Of a DNA stretch of 64,000 bases, positions 1 through 8,963 are shown in pieces. Each line of letters begins with the position of its first letter. Position 1 is the stretch's first letter. The stretch lies in assembly GCF_018919485.1 (NCBI RefSeq), contig NZ_JAHLMU010000001.1, forward strand, positions 1,620,893 through 1,684,892. Direction: 5' to 3'. Position numbers and translations under genes: made by a program. The stretch comes from Psychrobacter sp. TAE2020. Lineage in GTDB: Bacteria > Pseudomonadota > Gammaproteobacteria > Pseudomonadales > Moraxellaceae. The notes below the pieces were generated by a model. That model ran no database searches. It was not told the origin of the DNA and saw only the letters and a program-made list of their open reading frames with translations.

Positions 1-1284
1 GTTACCGTTAACCCGAAAGCGTATCAACTGTTCGCGAGCAGGATCACGCTTACCACTAGTGTCAGACGAATGCGAGGTAGCCGTATAAATAAAACCTTTG
101 TCATCAGCTGCTAGACCTTCTAAATCGTTGAGCTTGCGACCGAAACTACGAGTCAACTGTAGACTAGCTACCGCGTTTTCGCTCAAGCTACCATCAGGCG
201 CTATAGTCATAAGATTCATTGCGCGCTGCTCTTCATCCTCAATTACTAATACTCGTCCATCAGGTAACTGTTGTACCGCTGATGGCTCAAAGACTCCAGT
301 CAAAGTACCCATGCCTGTCTGATCCAGCTGTGGGGGAATGTCAGCACCTACTCCTGGATAAAAGAACAACATCAACTTTAGCAATATAGAAGCCAATACG
401 GAGGCCAGCATACCCCAACGGAATAAGCCATAAGAGATATTGAGCATTTTAAAATTGTGTGCTGCTATTTGACCGAGCCAGTAGAGCTGATCACTCATTG
501 CATGATAAGTCTCATCACGGTCACGCATCAGTATCTGCATGCGCTCCCAGTACTCTTCACGCGACAATTGCATACGGTCTTTATTAATCAGTGGATTGAT
601 ATCACCGTTCAATGAAGTTCGATTGGCACGTGCCAAGTATTCCTTTAAATCATGGAAATGTGCATCACGCTTAACAAAGGCTTTGAACCAATTAGAAAAA
701 CCTTTGAAGAATTTTGCTTTTTCGGGTGAGGCGGCGAGTATAGCGAAGAATATTGAAGCGGCAGCAGTAAACATAAACATCCCAGCTGGGATCAAAAATG
801 CTGCTGAGGACACAAAGATAAAGGCGCCTGAAATCATCAAAGCTGAAATTATAATACCATTGAGCGAGATCATAATATTGGCTTTGGTTGCCGCTAAGGC
901 GATCAAATCAAGCTCAGTACGTAAGGCATTGCGAAACATAGTTTCGACAGCTTTTGAAGTACCAAGTAAAGGCTTAGCTTCCGTTTCTACTGCTTTATCA
1001 AGCTTAATAGCTAATGGAGCTACTAATTCAGGCTTATCTTTTTTCTTTTTCTTCTTCTTTTTAATAAGATTTTTATTTGGCAACTCATCTAAACGGTTAT
1101 CAGAATTTTTTACTAGAGGATGGTTTAAGTCACTATCTAGCCTCTTATCTAGGCTATTACTTAAATCCGCAGTTAAACGTTGAAGGGGTTGGCCTGCTAA
1201 CTTTTTGGCCACACCTTCATCTAACAGCTGGTATAAATTTTCGCTCAAATCTTTATCAAATAGTACATTGGAATTTCTATTCAA
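1..1284 (-). CDS. PycTM (DUF5706)-like membrane domain fused to DUF3616-like propeller, partial
   Basis: Open for 428 codons from a TTG at 1284 to the window edge, so the C-terminus is missing. A TAG lies two codons upstream of the TTG, and AGTAGGT sits at a fair ribosome-binding distance. Order seen: charged, lysine-rich head (residues 1-85); a helix-rich stretch with RTELDLIALAATKANIMIS followed by two hydrophobic segments; a 'NKDRMQLSREEYWERM' helix; YWLGQIAAHNFKMLNISYG; and another membrane segment. This order matches my memory of DUF5706/PycTM, the membrane effector family of Pycsar anti-phage systems and of other nucleotide-linked membrane proteins. After it come GVFEPSAVQQLPDGRVLVIE, DLEGLAADDKGFIYTATSHS and SGKRDPAREQLIRF, which resemble the opening blades of DUF3616 proteins. 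No cyclase gene is visible to the right; the left neighbour is outside the window. The family calls are from memory; the role is unknown. Confidence 0.72.
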   Translation of the reverse strand, partial: MNRNSNVLFDKDLSENLYQLLDEGVAKKLAGQPLQRLTADLSNSLDKRLDSDLNHPLVKNSDNRLDELPNKNLIKKKKKKKKDKPELVAPLAIKLDKAVETEAKPLLGTSKAVETMFRNALRTELDLIALAATKANIMISLNGIIISALMISGAFIFVSSAAFLIPAGMFMFTAAASIFFAILAASPEKAKFFKGFSNWFKAFVKRDAHFHDLKEYLARANRTSLNGDINPLINKDRMQLSREEYWERMQILMRDRDETYHAMSDQLYWLGQIAAHNFKMLNISYGLFRWGMLASVLASILLKLMLFFYPGVGADIPPQLDQTGMGTLTGVFEPSAVQQLPDGRVLVIEDEEQRAMNLMTIAPDGSLSENAVASLQLTRSFGRKLNDLEGLAADDKGFIYTATSHSSDTSGKRDPAREQLIRFRVNGN

Positions 1285-1357
1285 AATCTACCTACTTTTT
1301 CACAAAAAAACATTTGAAATGATTACATGCCTACTAAATCTTAGGCTCTATTAAGCT

Positions 1358-1389
1358 AATAAGGCCTTAAATATTTTTAAGGCCTTATT
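1358..1389 (-). terminator. Palindromic hairpin downstream of the permease gene
   Basis: A near-perfect palindrome (AATAAGGCCTTAAA, short loop, then its complement) lies 60 bases past the stop of the permease gene at 1449 and 70 bases before the TTG of the next gene on the same strand. It probably ends the ABC transporter transcript. The T-run on the minus strand is weak. Confidence 0.5.
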
Positions 1390-1448
1390 TTCGATACATA
1401 GTATGTTTTTTTACTTACGATTACTATTGTAATAAATGTATCAATAAG

Positions 1449-2174
1449 TTAAGGAATAGTACGAGTAGTCACATCAGGTGGCACATAAGTCATATAACGG
1501 TTCATGCGCTTTTCAAACAGTCTAAAGCTGAATAGAATGACCCAAGACAGTAATAGATAGACGATACCTGCGGCAAAAAACAGTTCCATCAAGGTATAAG
1601 TACGCGCGCTGATAGTGCGGGCAACGCCAGTAATATCCATTAAAGCAATAGTTGAAGCTAGGGCACTACCTTTGAGCATAAAAATAACTTCGTTGCTATA
1701 AGCAGGAATAACGATACCGAAAGCCCGTGGTAAGGTAATGCGAGTCAGCTTTTGCCACTTGGACATACCGATAGCGTCGGCTGCTTCGAGCTCGCCAATC
1801 GGAATAGCCTGAATAGCACCACGAATAATTTCTGCTAAATAAGCGCTAGTATTCATAGTAAAAGCAATGATAGCGCACCAGTAAGCTTGACTCAGTATTG
1901 GCTCCCATAGAAAAGAGTTACGTACTGCTTCAAACTGTCCAAGGCCATAATAAATCAAAAATATTTGTACTAACAGGGGCGTACCACGAAAGAAGAAAAT
2001 ATAGGAGAAAGGTAATATTTGTACTATCCAGCTTTTGGACAACCGTAACAATGCCAATATTATGCCGAAGAACAAGCCAATAATACTGGAGATGATGACT
2101 AACTGTACAGTCAGTACTGCGCCACCCAATAAATCTGGGATATGATCAAAAATAACCTGCCAATTCCAATCCAT
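1449..2174 (-). CDS. Polar amino-acid ABC transporter permease (HisM/ArtM type)
   Basis: 241 residues, the usual size for a HisM/ArtM/GlnP permease. This is one of the two inner-membrane subunits that form the amino-acid channel. It has about five membrane segments, and the EAA loop that contacts the ATPase is clear as GELEAADAIGMSKWQKLTRI near residues 145-165. The FFFRGTPLLVQIFLIYYGLG stretch near residues 60-80 is typical of the family. It follows the other permease (2187-2921) by 12 bases and is presumably co-translated with it. The ATPase and binding proteins of the same system lie upstream on the same strand. Which basic or polar amino acid is carried cannot be told from the sequence. 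Confidence 0.92.
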   Translation of the reverse strand: MDWNWQVIFDHIPDLLGGAVLTVQLVIISSIIGLFFGIILALLRLSKSWIVQILPFSYIFFFRGTPLLVQIFLIYYGLGQFEAVRNSFLWEPILSQAYWCAIIAFTMNTSAYLAEIIRGAIQAIPIGELEAADAIGMSKWQKLTRITLPRAFGIVIPAYSNEVIFMLKGSALASTIALMDITGVARTISARTYTLMELFFAAGIVYLLLSWVILFSFRLFEKRMNRYMTYVPPDVTTRTIP

Positions 2175-2186
2175 GAGTCTCTCCCC

Positions 2187-2921
2187 CTACCCTTTGATTG
2201 ATTGATTGGTTACTGATTGACGGTTCAGCTTTTTAGAATAGCGAGCTGCAGGATTAGCGCGCCACTCAAGCCACATCATAAAGCCAGTAATCAACATCGT
2301 CAGCCCTAAATAAATAATCGCTGCCGCCATATAAAAAGTAAAAGGTTGCTGGGTGGATTGTGCCGCACGTGATGACTGATACATAATATCCTTGAGGCCA
2401 ATAACTGATACCAGCGCCGTGTCTTTTAATAGTACTAGAAATAGGTTACCTAGACCTGGCAAGGCAATCTGCCATATTTGTGGCAAGGTAATTCGATAAA
2501 AGGTCTGGAAAGGACGCATACCTACCGCTTTGGCTGCCTCGCTTTGACCTACCGGAATCTCTTGAATCGACATTCGAAAAATTTCGGTCGCGTAAGCACC
2601 AAAAGCAATGGATAACGCCATCACCCCGCCCCAAAATGCGCTGATTTCAACGTAGTTATTATAGCCGAACTTTTTGAGGACGCTCATCAATAAGATGGAA
2701 CCGCCATAGTATATAAATAATACTAATAGCAGCTCAGGAATACCACGCATCGTTGCCGTATAGAGGGTCGCAAGCTTACGTAGCAGCCAAACGTTAGACA
2801 ACTTAGCTGTGGCACCGAGCAGCCCTAAAGCCATACCTATGACTAAGCTAGTCATAGCAAGCTTGATGGTGACAGTTGCGCCGCTTAATAATAGCGCGCC
2901 AAATCCTTGTAAATCAAACAC
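2187..2921 (-). CDS. Polar amino-acid ABC transporter permease (HisQ/ArtQ type)
   Basis: 244 residues. This is the partner permease of the heterodimeric channel. Family marks are TATMRGIPELLLVLFIYYGG in the first third and the EAA loop QSEAAKAVGMRPFQTFYRI in the second half, which docks on the ATPase. About five membrane segments are visible. It is the first gene after a hairpin terminator at 3168-3207 that separates it from the binding-protein genes. The permease pair may therefore have its own promoter in the 313-base gap or be expressed by read-through. Confidence 0.92.
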   Translation of the reverse strand: MFDLQGFGALLLSGATVTIKLAMTSLVIGMALGLLGATAKLSNVWLLRKLATLYTATMRGIPELLLVLFIYYGGSILLMSVLKKFGYNNYVEISAFWGGVMALSIAFGAYATEIFRMSIQEIPVGQSEAAKAVGMRPFQTFYRITLPQIWQIALPGLGNLFLVLLKDTALVSVIGLKDIMYQSSRAAQSTQQPFTFYMAAAIIYLGLTMLITGFMMWLEWRANPAARYSKKLNRQSVTNQSIKG

Positions 2922-3167
2922 TAGGGCTCACTCATTCTTTTTAGATGGGGACGCACTAAACGCCCTAACAAGTTAATAAAATAGTGGTCAAAACAATCAG
3001 TGATTGATTCGCTCATTGCAGATACAGAAATGAGCGCTGATTTTATCATATCCAGTAGCATTGATGTTAATCGCAAAAATAAAAGCGACAGTTAGCAAAT
3101 AACTTCTTCTAGCACAAAGGTTTTATATTGCTAACATCAGTAACTAGCATCACATAAAAGGCGAGGT
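2922..3167. other. Intergenic region upstream of the permease pair
   Basis: AT-rich spacer between the permease start and the terminator of the binding-protein gene. I see no open frame or RNA gene. A promoter for the permeases is expected here, but none stands out. Confidence 0.4.
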
Positions 3168-3207
3168 AAAAAAAGCAAAAAGGATAGCACCATTATAGTG
3201 ATATCCT
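3168..3207 (-). terminator. Rho-independent terminator after binding-protein gene A
   Basis: On the minus strand AGGATATCAC and GGTGCTATCCT form a stem with one bulge, followed by TTTTTGC and a second T-run. It lies 28 bases past the stop of the gene at 3235. Confidence 0.75.
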
Positions 3208-3234
3208 CATTTTTACTTATAAACTATTTGAGCC

Positions 3235-4191
3235 TTACTGCGCTTTGCTATCAGCATTACTACCTTCCGGCTTTACTGCTGCCTTGGTTGCTGAGTCACT
3301 GCCTACAGCACTAGTAGCTGCTGGTACTGCAAAGTATCTTTTATTAAGATCATCATAAACACCATTAGCTTTTATATTGGCTAAGGCTTTATTGAGCTTG
3401 GCTTGTAGCTCATCGCCCGGACGTACAGCAATAGCAAAGTTATCATTAATATCGATCTCATCACCTTTTAGCACATAATTTTTACCAGAGGTTGAGTTAA
3501 GCCACTGTAGCGCTGGTAGCTTATCAGAGATCATCGCATCAACACGACCCGAGCCTAAGTCTAGAAAAGCATTACTCAAAGTATCATAGAGCTTCATTTT
3601 GGCTTGTGGATAAGCTTTCTCAAGCCACTGTGATGAAATCGTCGAGCGCTGGGCTGCAATTAGATTTTTATCAATATCCTTAGCGTTGCTAGGATCAAAA
3701 TTACTATCTTGCTTAGCCAAAAACACTAAATTATTACTAAAGTAAGGATCAGTAAAGCTGACTTGCTCAGCGCGTTCAGGGGTTATCGACATAGCAGCAA
3801 CGATGGCATCGTATTTACCCGCTTTTAAGCCGGGAATAATACCGTCCCAGTCTTGAGCTATGATCTCACAAGTCACTTGCATATCTGCACACAAAGCATT
3901 AGCCATTTCTACATCAAAACCGCCAAGCGAGCCATCAGCATTAGTATAGTTAAATGGCGGATAAGCACCTTCTGTACCGATACGTAGCACTTCATCCTGA
4001 CTAGCAGCAGCATTGTCGTTGCTGTCAGTATTCGCCTCTGTGCCTACTTGTTGATTATTACCACAGCTTGCTAAAGCTAAGCCAGCAGCTAAGGTCAGGA
4101 TTGTCTTTGATAAGTGGCATCTGGTTGTGCCCTTGCCACCTAGTATCTTATTGAAGACTGAAACTTGGCTAGCATTACTGTTGGTCATCAT
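3235..4191 (-). CDS. Amino-acid-binding lipoprotein A (SBP family 3)
   Basis: 318 residues. Periplasmic solute-binding protein of the HisJ/ArtJ type. It has a lipoprotein signal ending in LALASC (Cys43 lipidated), with an unusually long 30-residue head before the hydrophobic core. The ligand pocket is readable: GTEGAYPPFNYTNADGSLGG, CEIIAQDWDGIIPGLKAGKY and AAMSITPER, whose Ser/Thr/Arg match the residues that hold the alpha-carboxylate in the LAO/HisJ family. The last 30 residues are an Ala/Ser/Lys-rich tail absent from paralogue C. It is the third of three tandem binding-protein genes and is followed by a terminator. Family is certain; ligand is not. Confidence 0.92.
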   Translation of the reverse strand: MMTNSNASQVSVFNKILGGKGTTRCHLSKTILTLAAGLALASCGNNQQVGTEANTDSNDNAAASQDEVLRIGTEGAYPPFNYTNADGSLGGFDVEMANALCADMQVTCEIIAQDWDGIIPGLKAGKYDAIVAAMSITPERAEQVSFTDPYFSNNLVFLAKQDSNFDPSNAKDIDKNLIAAQRSTISSQWLEKAYPQAKMKLYDTLSNAFLDLGSGRVDAMISDKLPALQWLNSTSGKNYVLKGDEIDINDNFAIAVRPGDELQAKLNKALANIKANGVYDDLNKRYFAVPAATSAVGSDSATKAAVKPEGSNADSKAQ

Positions 4192-4338
4192 CCTTAATTC
4201 CCTTATTAGCTAAGCATATTAACTGAATATCTAAAAGTAGTAGCTTGGCTTTGACCTATAAAGAAGCTATTAGCTACCCGCTACTACAGTGTTAAATAAT
4301 ATTTTTAGCTGATTTTGATATAGCTATTAATGCTGCTA

Positions 4339-5232
4339 TTAATTAGTTGCTTTAACAGGCTTATCTTCAACTACGGCTTCGGTAGCTGGAGTCACTGAGG
4401 TCTGCGCAGCAGCAGTAGTGGTAGTACCGAAATAGCTACTAGTGATTTGATCATAAGTACCATTAGCTTTTAGCTCAGCTAAAGCGGTATTGAATTTTGC
4501 TACTAAAGCATCGCCTTTACGAAAAGCAATACCCATAGCATCATCATTAGTGCTGATTTCTTGACCTTTAACTTCGTAATCTTGGCCAGCTGCTGTTTTT
4601 AGCCAGTCAATACCAGTGACTTTATCAGACATCATGGCACGAACACGACCTGAGGTTAGATCTAAGTAAGCATTATCTTGCGTATCATAGAGCTTGATAT
4701 CTGCTTCTGGATGATCGTCTTGCAAGTACTGCGAGGCAATAGTTGCACGCTGTGAGCCGATAGATTGACCTTTTAGGTCTTCAACCCTAATATTATCGCC
4801 TTTCTTACCAATTAGCACGATACCACTATAAAAGTACGGATCGCTAAATTCTACCACTTCTTTACGCTCAGGAGTAATCGACATACCAGCAATAGCGGCA
4901 TCGAATTTTTGCGCGTTTAGACCAGGAATCAGACCATCCCAGTCTTGAGAAACTACTTCGCACTTAGCTTTCATTTGCTCACATAAAGCATCGACCAGCT
5001 CAATCTCATAACCGATAAGTTTGCCATCAGCATCAGTATAGCTAAAAGGCTTATAGCTCGATTCGGTAGCGATTTTGATATTCAATGGTGTAGCATCAGC
5101 TGAGGTATCAGTCGCAGCTTTCTCAGTTGGTGTGGCACTATTATTACAGCCAACAAGCATAAGTACAGCAGCACTCAAAGGTGCCAGCCACATGGCTTTA
5201 GTTATTTTTGATGAAGCTATTGAAAGGGCCAT
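4339..5232 (-). CDS. Amino-acid-binding lipoprotein B (SBP family 3)
   Basis: 297 residues. Second of the three paralogous binding proteins. The signal peptide ends in MLVGC (Cys29). Pocket motifs are ATESSYKPFSYTDADGKLIG, QDWDGLIPGLNAQKF and AGMSITPER. It differs from A and C at the first pocket motif (SSYKPFSY in place of GAYPPFNY) and in the second lobe, so its ligand preference may differ. A Thr/Ala/Val-rich tail of about 30 residues follows the folded domain. It sits 147 bases upstream of A and 136 bases downstream of C, all on the same strand. Confidence 0.92.
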   Translation of the reverse strand: MALSIASSKITKAMWLAPLSAAVLMLVGCNNSATPTEKAATDTSADATPLNIKIATESSYKPFSYTDADGKLIGYEIELVDALCEQMKAKCEVVSQDWDGLIPGLNAQKFDAAIAGMSITPERKEVVEFSDPYFYSGIVLIGKKGDNIRVEDLKGQSIGSQRATIASQYLQDDHPEADIKLYDTQDNAYLDLTSGRVRAMMSDKVTGIDWLKTAAGQDYEVKGQEISTNDDAMGIAFRKGDALVAKFNTALAELKANGTYDQITSSYFGTTTTAAAQTSVTPATEAVVEDKPVKATN

Positions 5233-5368
5233 AATGTCTATTCCTTTGTTTATCTAGTAGTGGCTAAATTGGCTTATTATCCAAGTGCTCACTACTGTAT
5301 AGGGAGTAACTTGATAGGTAAATGACTTAGTAGATCGCAACTTAACAAACCATAACGATTACTAAAAA

Positions 5369-6157
5369 CTATTCACCAAAATTAGCTTGTTCAAGGCGTG
5401 CTAACTCACCATTACTGCGAATCTCAGTCAAAGCCTTGTTAAAGTCTTCTCTTAATGAATCACCTTTGCGTACTGCAATAGCAATATTATCATCGTTATC
5501 AATCTCATCGCCTACTATACCGAAGCCTTTAGGATTATCTTTTAACCATGATTTTGCTGAGACTTTTTCAGCTAATACGGCATCGCTACGACCTGATTTC
5601 AGGTCCAAATAGGCATTATCGTAATTGTCATATAACTGTACAGTATTGCCGTCTTTGCCTTCATAGTTATCTTGCAAATAGGCACCAGGAGTAGTTGAAC
5701 GTTGGCCACCTAGATTCAGATTTTTAATAGCTAAAGGATCAAAGCTGCCTTTAGTGTCAGTCAGCCATACCATAGTATTAGCGAAATAAGGTTCAGTAAA
5801 GTCAACTTTTTCTTGACGTTCAGGAGTGATCGACATACCAGCAATCACTGCATCATACTTTTGTGCTAGTAAGCCTGGAATGATACCGTCCCAATCTTGA
5901 GCAACGATTTCACATTTGGCTTGCATTTGCTTACACAGAGCATTAGCTACATCAATATCATAACCGCCAAGACTACCATCAGCATTAGTGAAGTTAAAAG
6001 GAGGATAAGCACCTTCTGTAGCGATACGAATGGTTTTACCAGCGCTATCAGTAGCAGTAGCGTCAGTGTTAGTAGTATCTTGCTGACTACAAGCAGCCAA
6101 AGTTATAGCGGCAGTAATAGTCATAGAAGACCATAAAAGACGGGAGTTAAACATCAT
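5369..6157 (-). CDS. Amino-acid-binding lipoprotein C (SBP family 3)
   Basis: 262 residues, the compact family size. The lipoprotein signal ends in TLAAC (Cys23). Motifs are ATEGAYPPFNFTNADGSLGG, QDWDGIIPGLLAQKY and AGMSITPER. The first pocket motif is almost the same as in A, which suggests A and C are closer to each other than to B. It is the binding protein nearest the ATPase gene and lacks the low-complexity tail of A and B. A hairpin terminator stands between it and the ATPase gene, so the three binding proteins may form a separate transcript made in excess over the membrane parts. Confidence 0.92.
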   Translation of the reverse strand: MMFNSRLLWSSMTITAAITLAACSQQDTTNTDATATDSAGKTIRIATEGAYPPFNFTNADGSLGGYDIDVANALCKQMQAKCEIVAQDWDGIIPGLLAQKYDAVIAGMSITPERQEKVDFTEPYFANTMVWLTDTKGSFDPLAIKNLNLGGQRSTTPGAYLQDNYEGKDGNTVQLYDNYDNAYLDLKSGRSDAVLAEKVSAKSWLKDNPKGFGIVGDEIDNDDNIAIAVRKGDSLREDFNKALTEIRSNGELARLEQANFGE

Positions 6158-6433
6158 ATGTTCCTTAATTCTTGATAAGCGTGGCTGCTATTATTGGCAT
6201 TTGACATCCATGCCAAATCACTAAAATAGTCATAAATATCGATAGGTTATAAACTCCTCGATAATACCTTACTAAAATATCAAAAACAAACGTTTTAGGT
6301 GTTGACTGTCATTATCCCGTAATAAACGGTAGAGTAATAACTATAATAGTGTGGCCAAAATTTTAACTAGTGCCATGCAGATAATATTAGTAAAACTAGG
6401 AGAGTGAATTTTTTGCTTCAAGGTTAGTTAATA
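6158..6433. other. Intergenic region upstream of binding-protein gene C
   Basis: Gap between the binding-protein gene C start and the hairpin that follows the ATPase gene. No open frame is seen. It probably holds the promoter of the binding-protein genes. Confidence 0.4.
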
Positions 6434-6463
6434 ATAAAAAGCCACTCAGCAAATGCTAGTGGC
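6434..6463 (-). terminator. Rho-independent terminator after the ATPase gene
   Basis: On the minus strand GCCACTAGCA, a short loop and TGCTGAGTGGC fold into a stem followed by TTTTTATT. It lies 90 bases past the ATPase stop. Confidence 0.75.
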
Positions 6464-6551
6464 CTAATATGTAGTAGTGAGCGTGCTGGGCAAAAACCTT
6501 GGCAGCTGCTAGTTTTAAGCTGCTAATGGATAAGCTAATAGCTTTAAGATA

Positions 6552-7349
6552 TTAGTGTTGACGATGCGAAGCCATAAAGTCTCTGACTCGCTGCGAGTTT
6601 GGATTATCAAAGACTTTTTCAGGGGTTCCTATCTCTTCCACAACGCCTTGATGCAAAAATACTACTTGGCTAGAGACTTCGCGGGCAAAACGCATTTCAT
6701 GAGTGACGATCAACATAGTACGACCCTCTTCCGCCAACTCACGCATTACTACTAATACTTCGTTAACTAGTTCAGGATCTAGTGCTGACGTAGGCTCATC
6801 GAATAACAACACTTTAGGCTGCATAGCCAAAGCACGAGCGATAGCCACTCGCTGAAGTTGACCGCCAGATAAATTGGCTGGGTAAGCGTCTTTTTTATCC
6901 AATAAGCCAACCTTAGCTAATAATACTTCTGCATCGCTAATCGCTTGGTCTTTTTTTATCTTAAGAACCTGCGTTGGCCCTTCGATAATATTTTGCAGAA
7001 TGGTCTTATGTGGCCACAAGTTAAAGTTCTGGAATACAAAACCCACACTGGCACGTAAGCTTTCAAGCTGTTTGATATCTGCCGCCTGCAACTCACCAGA
7101 TTTATTAGGCTTTAAGATTAGCTCTTCATCACCTACTCTAATTCGACCTTGCGTTGGTTTTTCCAGCAAGTTAATACAGCGCAATAGGGTGGATTTTCCG
7201 GAGCCAGATGAGCCCAGAATTGAGATAACATCCCCATCATAGGCTGTAAGAGACACGCCTTTTAGGACAGCTAAGGAGCCATAGCTCTTATGTAAGTCTT
7301 GCAATTCTAAGGCGATAGGGCGAGTCGAGTCTTTAGTCATATCAGGCAT
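6552..7349 (-). CDS. Polar amino-acid ABC transporter ATPase (HisP/ArtP type)
   Basis: 265 residues. Cytoplasmic ATPase that powers the importer. Walker A is GSSGSGKST (about residues 46-54), the Q-loop is [18 protein letters not shown], the signature is [16 protein letters not shown], Walker B is [13 protein letters not shown], and the switch His is in [13 protein letters not shown]. The long insert between Walker A and the Q-loop ([16 protein letters not shown]) is typical of the HisP/ArtP branch rather than GlnQ. It is transcribed ahead of the three binding-protein genes. Two ATG codons 9 bases apart are possible starts, and the first is used here. Confidence 0.93.
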   Translation of the reverse strand: MPDMTKDSTRPIALELQDLHKSYGSLAVLKGVSLTAYDGDVISILGSSGSGKSTLLRCINLLEKPTQGRIRVGDEELILKPNKSGELQAADIKQLESLRASVGFVFQNFNLWPHKTILQNIIEGPTQVLKIKKDQAISDAEVLLAKVGLLDKKDAYPANLSGGQLQRVAIARALAMQPKVLLFDEPTSALDPELVNEVLVVMRELAEEGRTMLIVTHEMRFAREVSSQVVFLHQGVVEEIGTPEKVFDNPNSQRVRDFMASHRQH

Positions 7350-7389
7350 GGTTCAGCATATTTCCGATTATTAATAAAAAATACATCAT

Positions 7390-7426
7390 AAAAAAAGGCC
7401 AAGCCGCTAGTGCAGACTTGAGCCTT
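7390..7426 (-). terminator. Terminator after the acidic lipoprotein gene
   Basis: On the minus strand AAGGCTCAAG and CTTGGCCTT pair with a one-base bulge, followed by seven T. It lies about 125 bases past the stop of the gene at 7551 and just upstream of the ATPase gene. Confidence 0.6.
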
Positions 7427-7550
7427 ATTTTATCATCTTAGAACGCAAAATGTGACTATATAATAACACTATTAGCAGCTTTACCAATCAACTTAATGAC
7501 ATAAATGTTTGTTTTACAGAGTTGATTAGTCAGCGGCTTAATAGTTAAAA

Positions 7551-7916
7551 TCAGTAAGTCGACACGTGTTCTTGCGTTTCGCTACCCTCTAATACTTCTG
7601 AATCATCGATAGTATTACCTTCTATGCCATCTTCCGTGCCTAACTCATCAACAGTAGCCTTATTATCATCAGCTTCTGCACTAGCACTGCCATTGACTGA
7701 TGGATCATCTACAGTAACTGTACTATTGACTGCTTTAGTCCCTTGCTCTACATCACTAACCCCTGTAGCTTCTTGCTCTATGGCAGTTTGTGCATCAGCT
7801 GTAATATCCGCTTCACCAGTCGCTGCCTCTTTGTCAGCACAAGCACTTAATGTCAATGCCGCTACTGCCAAAGCAGTCATTAGTAGTTTCTTAGCTATTG
7901 GTAATGACGTGATCAT
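7551..7916 (-). CDS. Small acidic lipoprotein of unknown function
   Basis: 121 residues from the ATG at 7916, chosen because AAAAAGGTAAC sits 8 bases ahead; a longer in-frame start at 7982 only adds residues before the signal peptide. The signal is KKLLMTALAVAALTLSAC, with Cys26 as the lipid anchor. The mature part is low-complexity and strongly acidic (Asp, Glu, Thr, Val, Ala, Ser), with no Cys or aromatic core. I recognise no domain. It is probably a surface or periplasmic lipoprotein. Confidence 0.7.
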   Translation of the reverse strand: MITSLPIAKKLLMTALAVAALTLSACADKEAATGEADITADAQTAIEQEATGVSDVEQGTKAVNSTVTVDDPSVNGSASAEADDNKATVDELGTEDGIEGNTIDDSEVLEGSETQEHVSTY

Positions 7917-8199
7917 AATAGTTACCTTTTTAGTGAAATTAAAAACTGTGATAATAAATAATAGTAGTTTGAGCTTTTCCAACTAGGTTGCATCATAAGC
8001 TGTGCAACAAGTTAGGTTTATTAAGCAATGTTTAATAATCGACTACAGTAATTGTCTATTTTTAGCGGAGGCTTTTTTAACAAAGACTATTTTTCACTGA
8101 TTTTAAGATAGTAGCCAGCCAGCTAAAGCTTTCGAGACTTGTATTCAAAGAGCAAAGGTATAGCACAATAGCGATAGAAAATAGTTTTACTATTGTTAG

Positions 8200-8508
8200 T
8201 TAGTCTTCCATATCGTCTTCAAAAGAATAGTCAACGTCGTCGTTTTCTTTATCATTGTTATTTTCAAAATCGTCATCACTATCTGCACTGTCAGAATCAT
8301 TATTTTCGCTAGTAGTGGCCCTATCTAAATTGTCATCTTGCTGATTAGTCTTTACTAGTGTGACTGGGTTAATGGCTGCACTGTATTCAGCAGCTACCGC
8401 TGAATTATCTAAATAAAGCCCCAAAATCAGGGCAATTACTGCCAAAGAGCCGTACAGCCATTTTTTGGATATTGCTGGTTTTCTAGAGTTGTTATCTTCC
8501 GTGGCCAT
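8200..8508 (-). CDS. Small single-pass membrane protein with acidic tail
   Basis: 102 residues. It has a short basic N-terminus (SRKPAISKKW), one hydrophobic segment (LYGSLAVIALILGLYLD, residues 18-34) and an extremely acidic C-terminal half rich in Asp, Glu, Asn and Ser. GGAGAG precedes the ATG at good spacing. The positive-inside rule puts the acidic tail in the periplasm, or it may be a cleaved secretory protein (SAVAAEYS resembles a signal-peptidase site). No family is recognised. It is divergent from proA. Confidence 0.6.
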   Translation of the reverse strand: MATEDNNSRKPAISKKWLYGSLAVIALILGLYLDNSAVAAEYSAAINPVTLVKTNQQDDNLDRATTSENNDSDSADSDDDFENNNDKENDDVDYSFEDDMED

Positions 8509-8963
8509 CTTGGCTCTCCATAGTGGCTATGCCCTACCTAGCAATAAATAACGATAATAGACTATCGATTATAAGGAATATTAGTGGTATTGATAGTAAC
8601 TATAATGGCAGCTTGCAAGTACTACTTTAGTATTTACACCATACTTGTGTTAAAAATAAGTAACACTATTAGGCTAGGTTGGCCATATGAATACCACAGG
8701 GTTTAGTTGTGAAGGTTCAATACGCTTCAGCCAACATCACTAAGGACACTAAAATCACTCGAAGAGGCCATCATTACTACTTAGTATGCTTAAATTCGCC
8801 TTTACTATCGCCTTAATCTGCTCTATGTTAAATAGCGTTAGGCAGTAAAGGGCCTAAAACTTCTATTTATATCAGCTTTTGCTACCATTTGGTATCTTTA
8901 ACACTCTAATCATTTGCTACTTTCTCTGGTTTAAAAATCTTATAAACATAAGGAAAATAATAC
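8509..8963. other. Divergent intergenic region before proA
   Basis: 455 bases between a leftward membrane-protein gene and rightward proA. No gene or structured RNA was seen. TAAGGAAAATAAT just before the proA ATG is its ribosome-binding site. Confidence 0.4.

Noticed and set aside
98..1322. Plus-strand open frames at 98-322, 539-1183 and 1077-1322
   Set aside because: They lie opposite the minus-strand PycTM/DUF3616-like gene, which runs off the window edge and has clear domain structure. The plus-strand products show no family resemblance.
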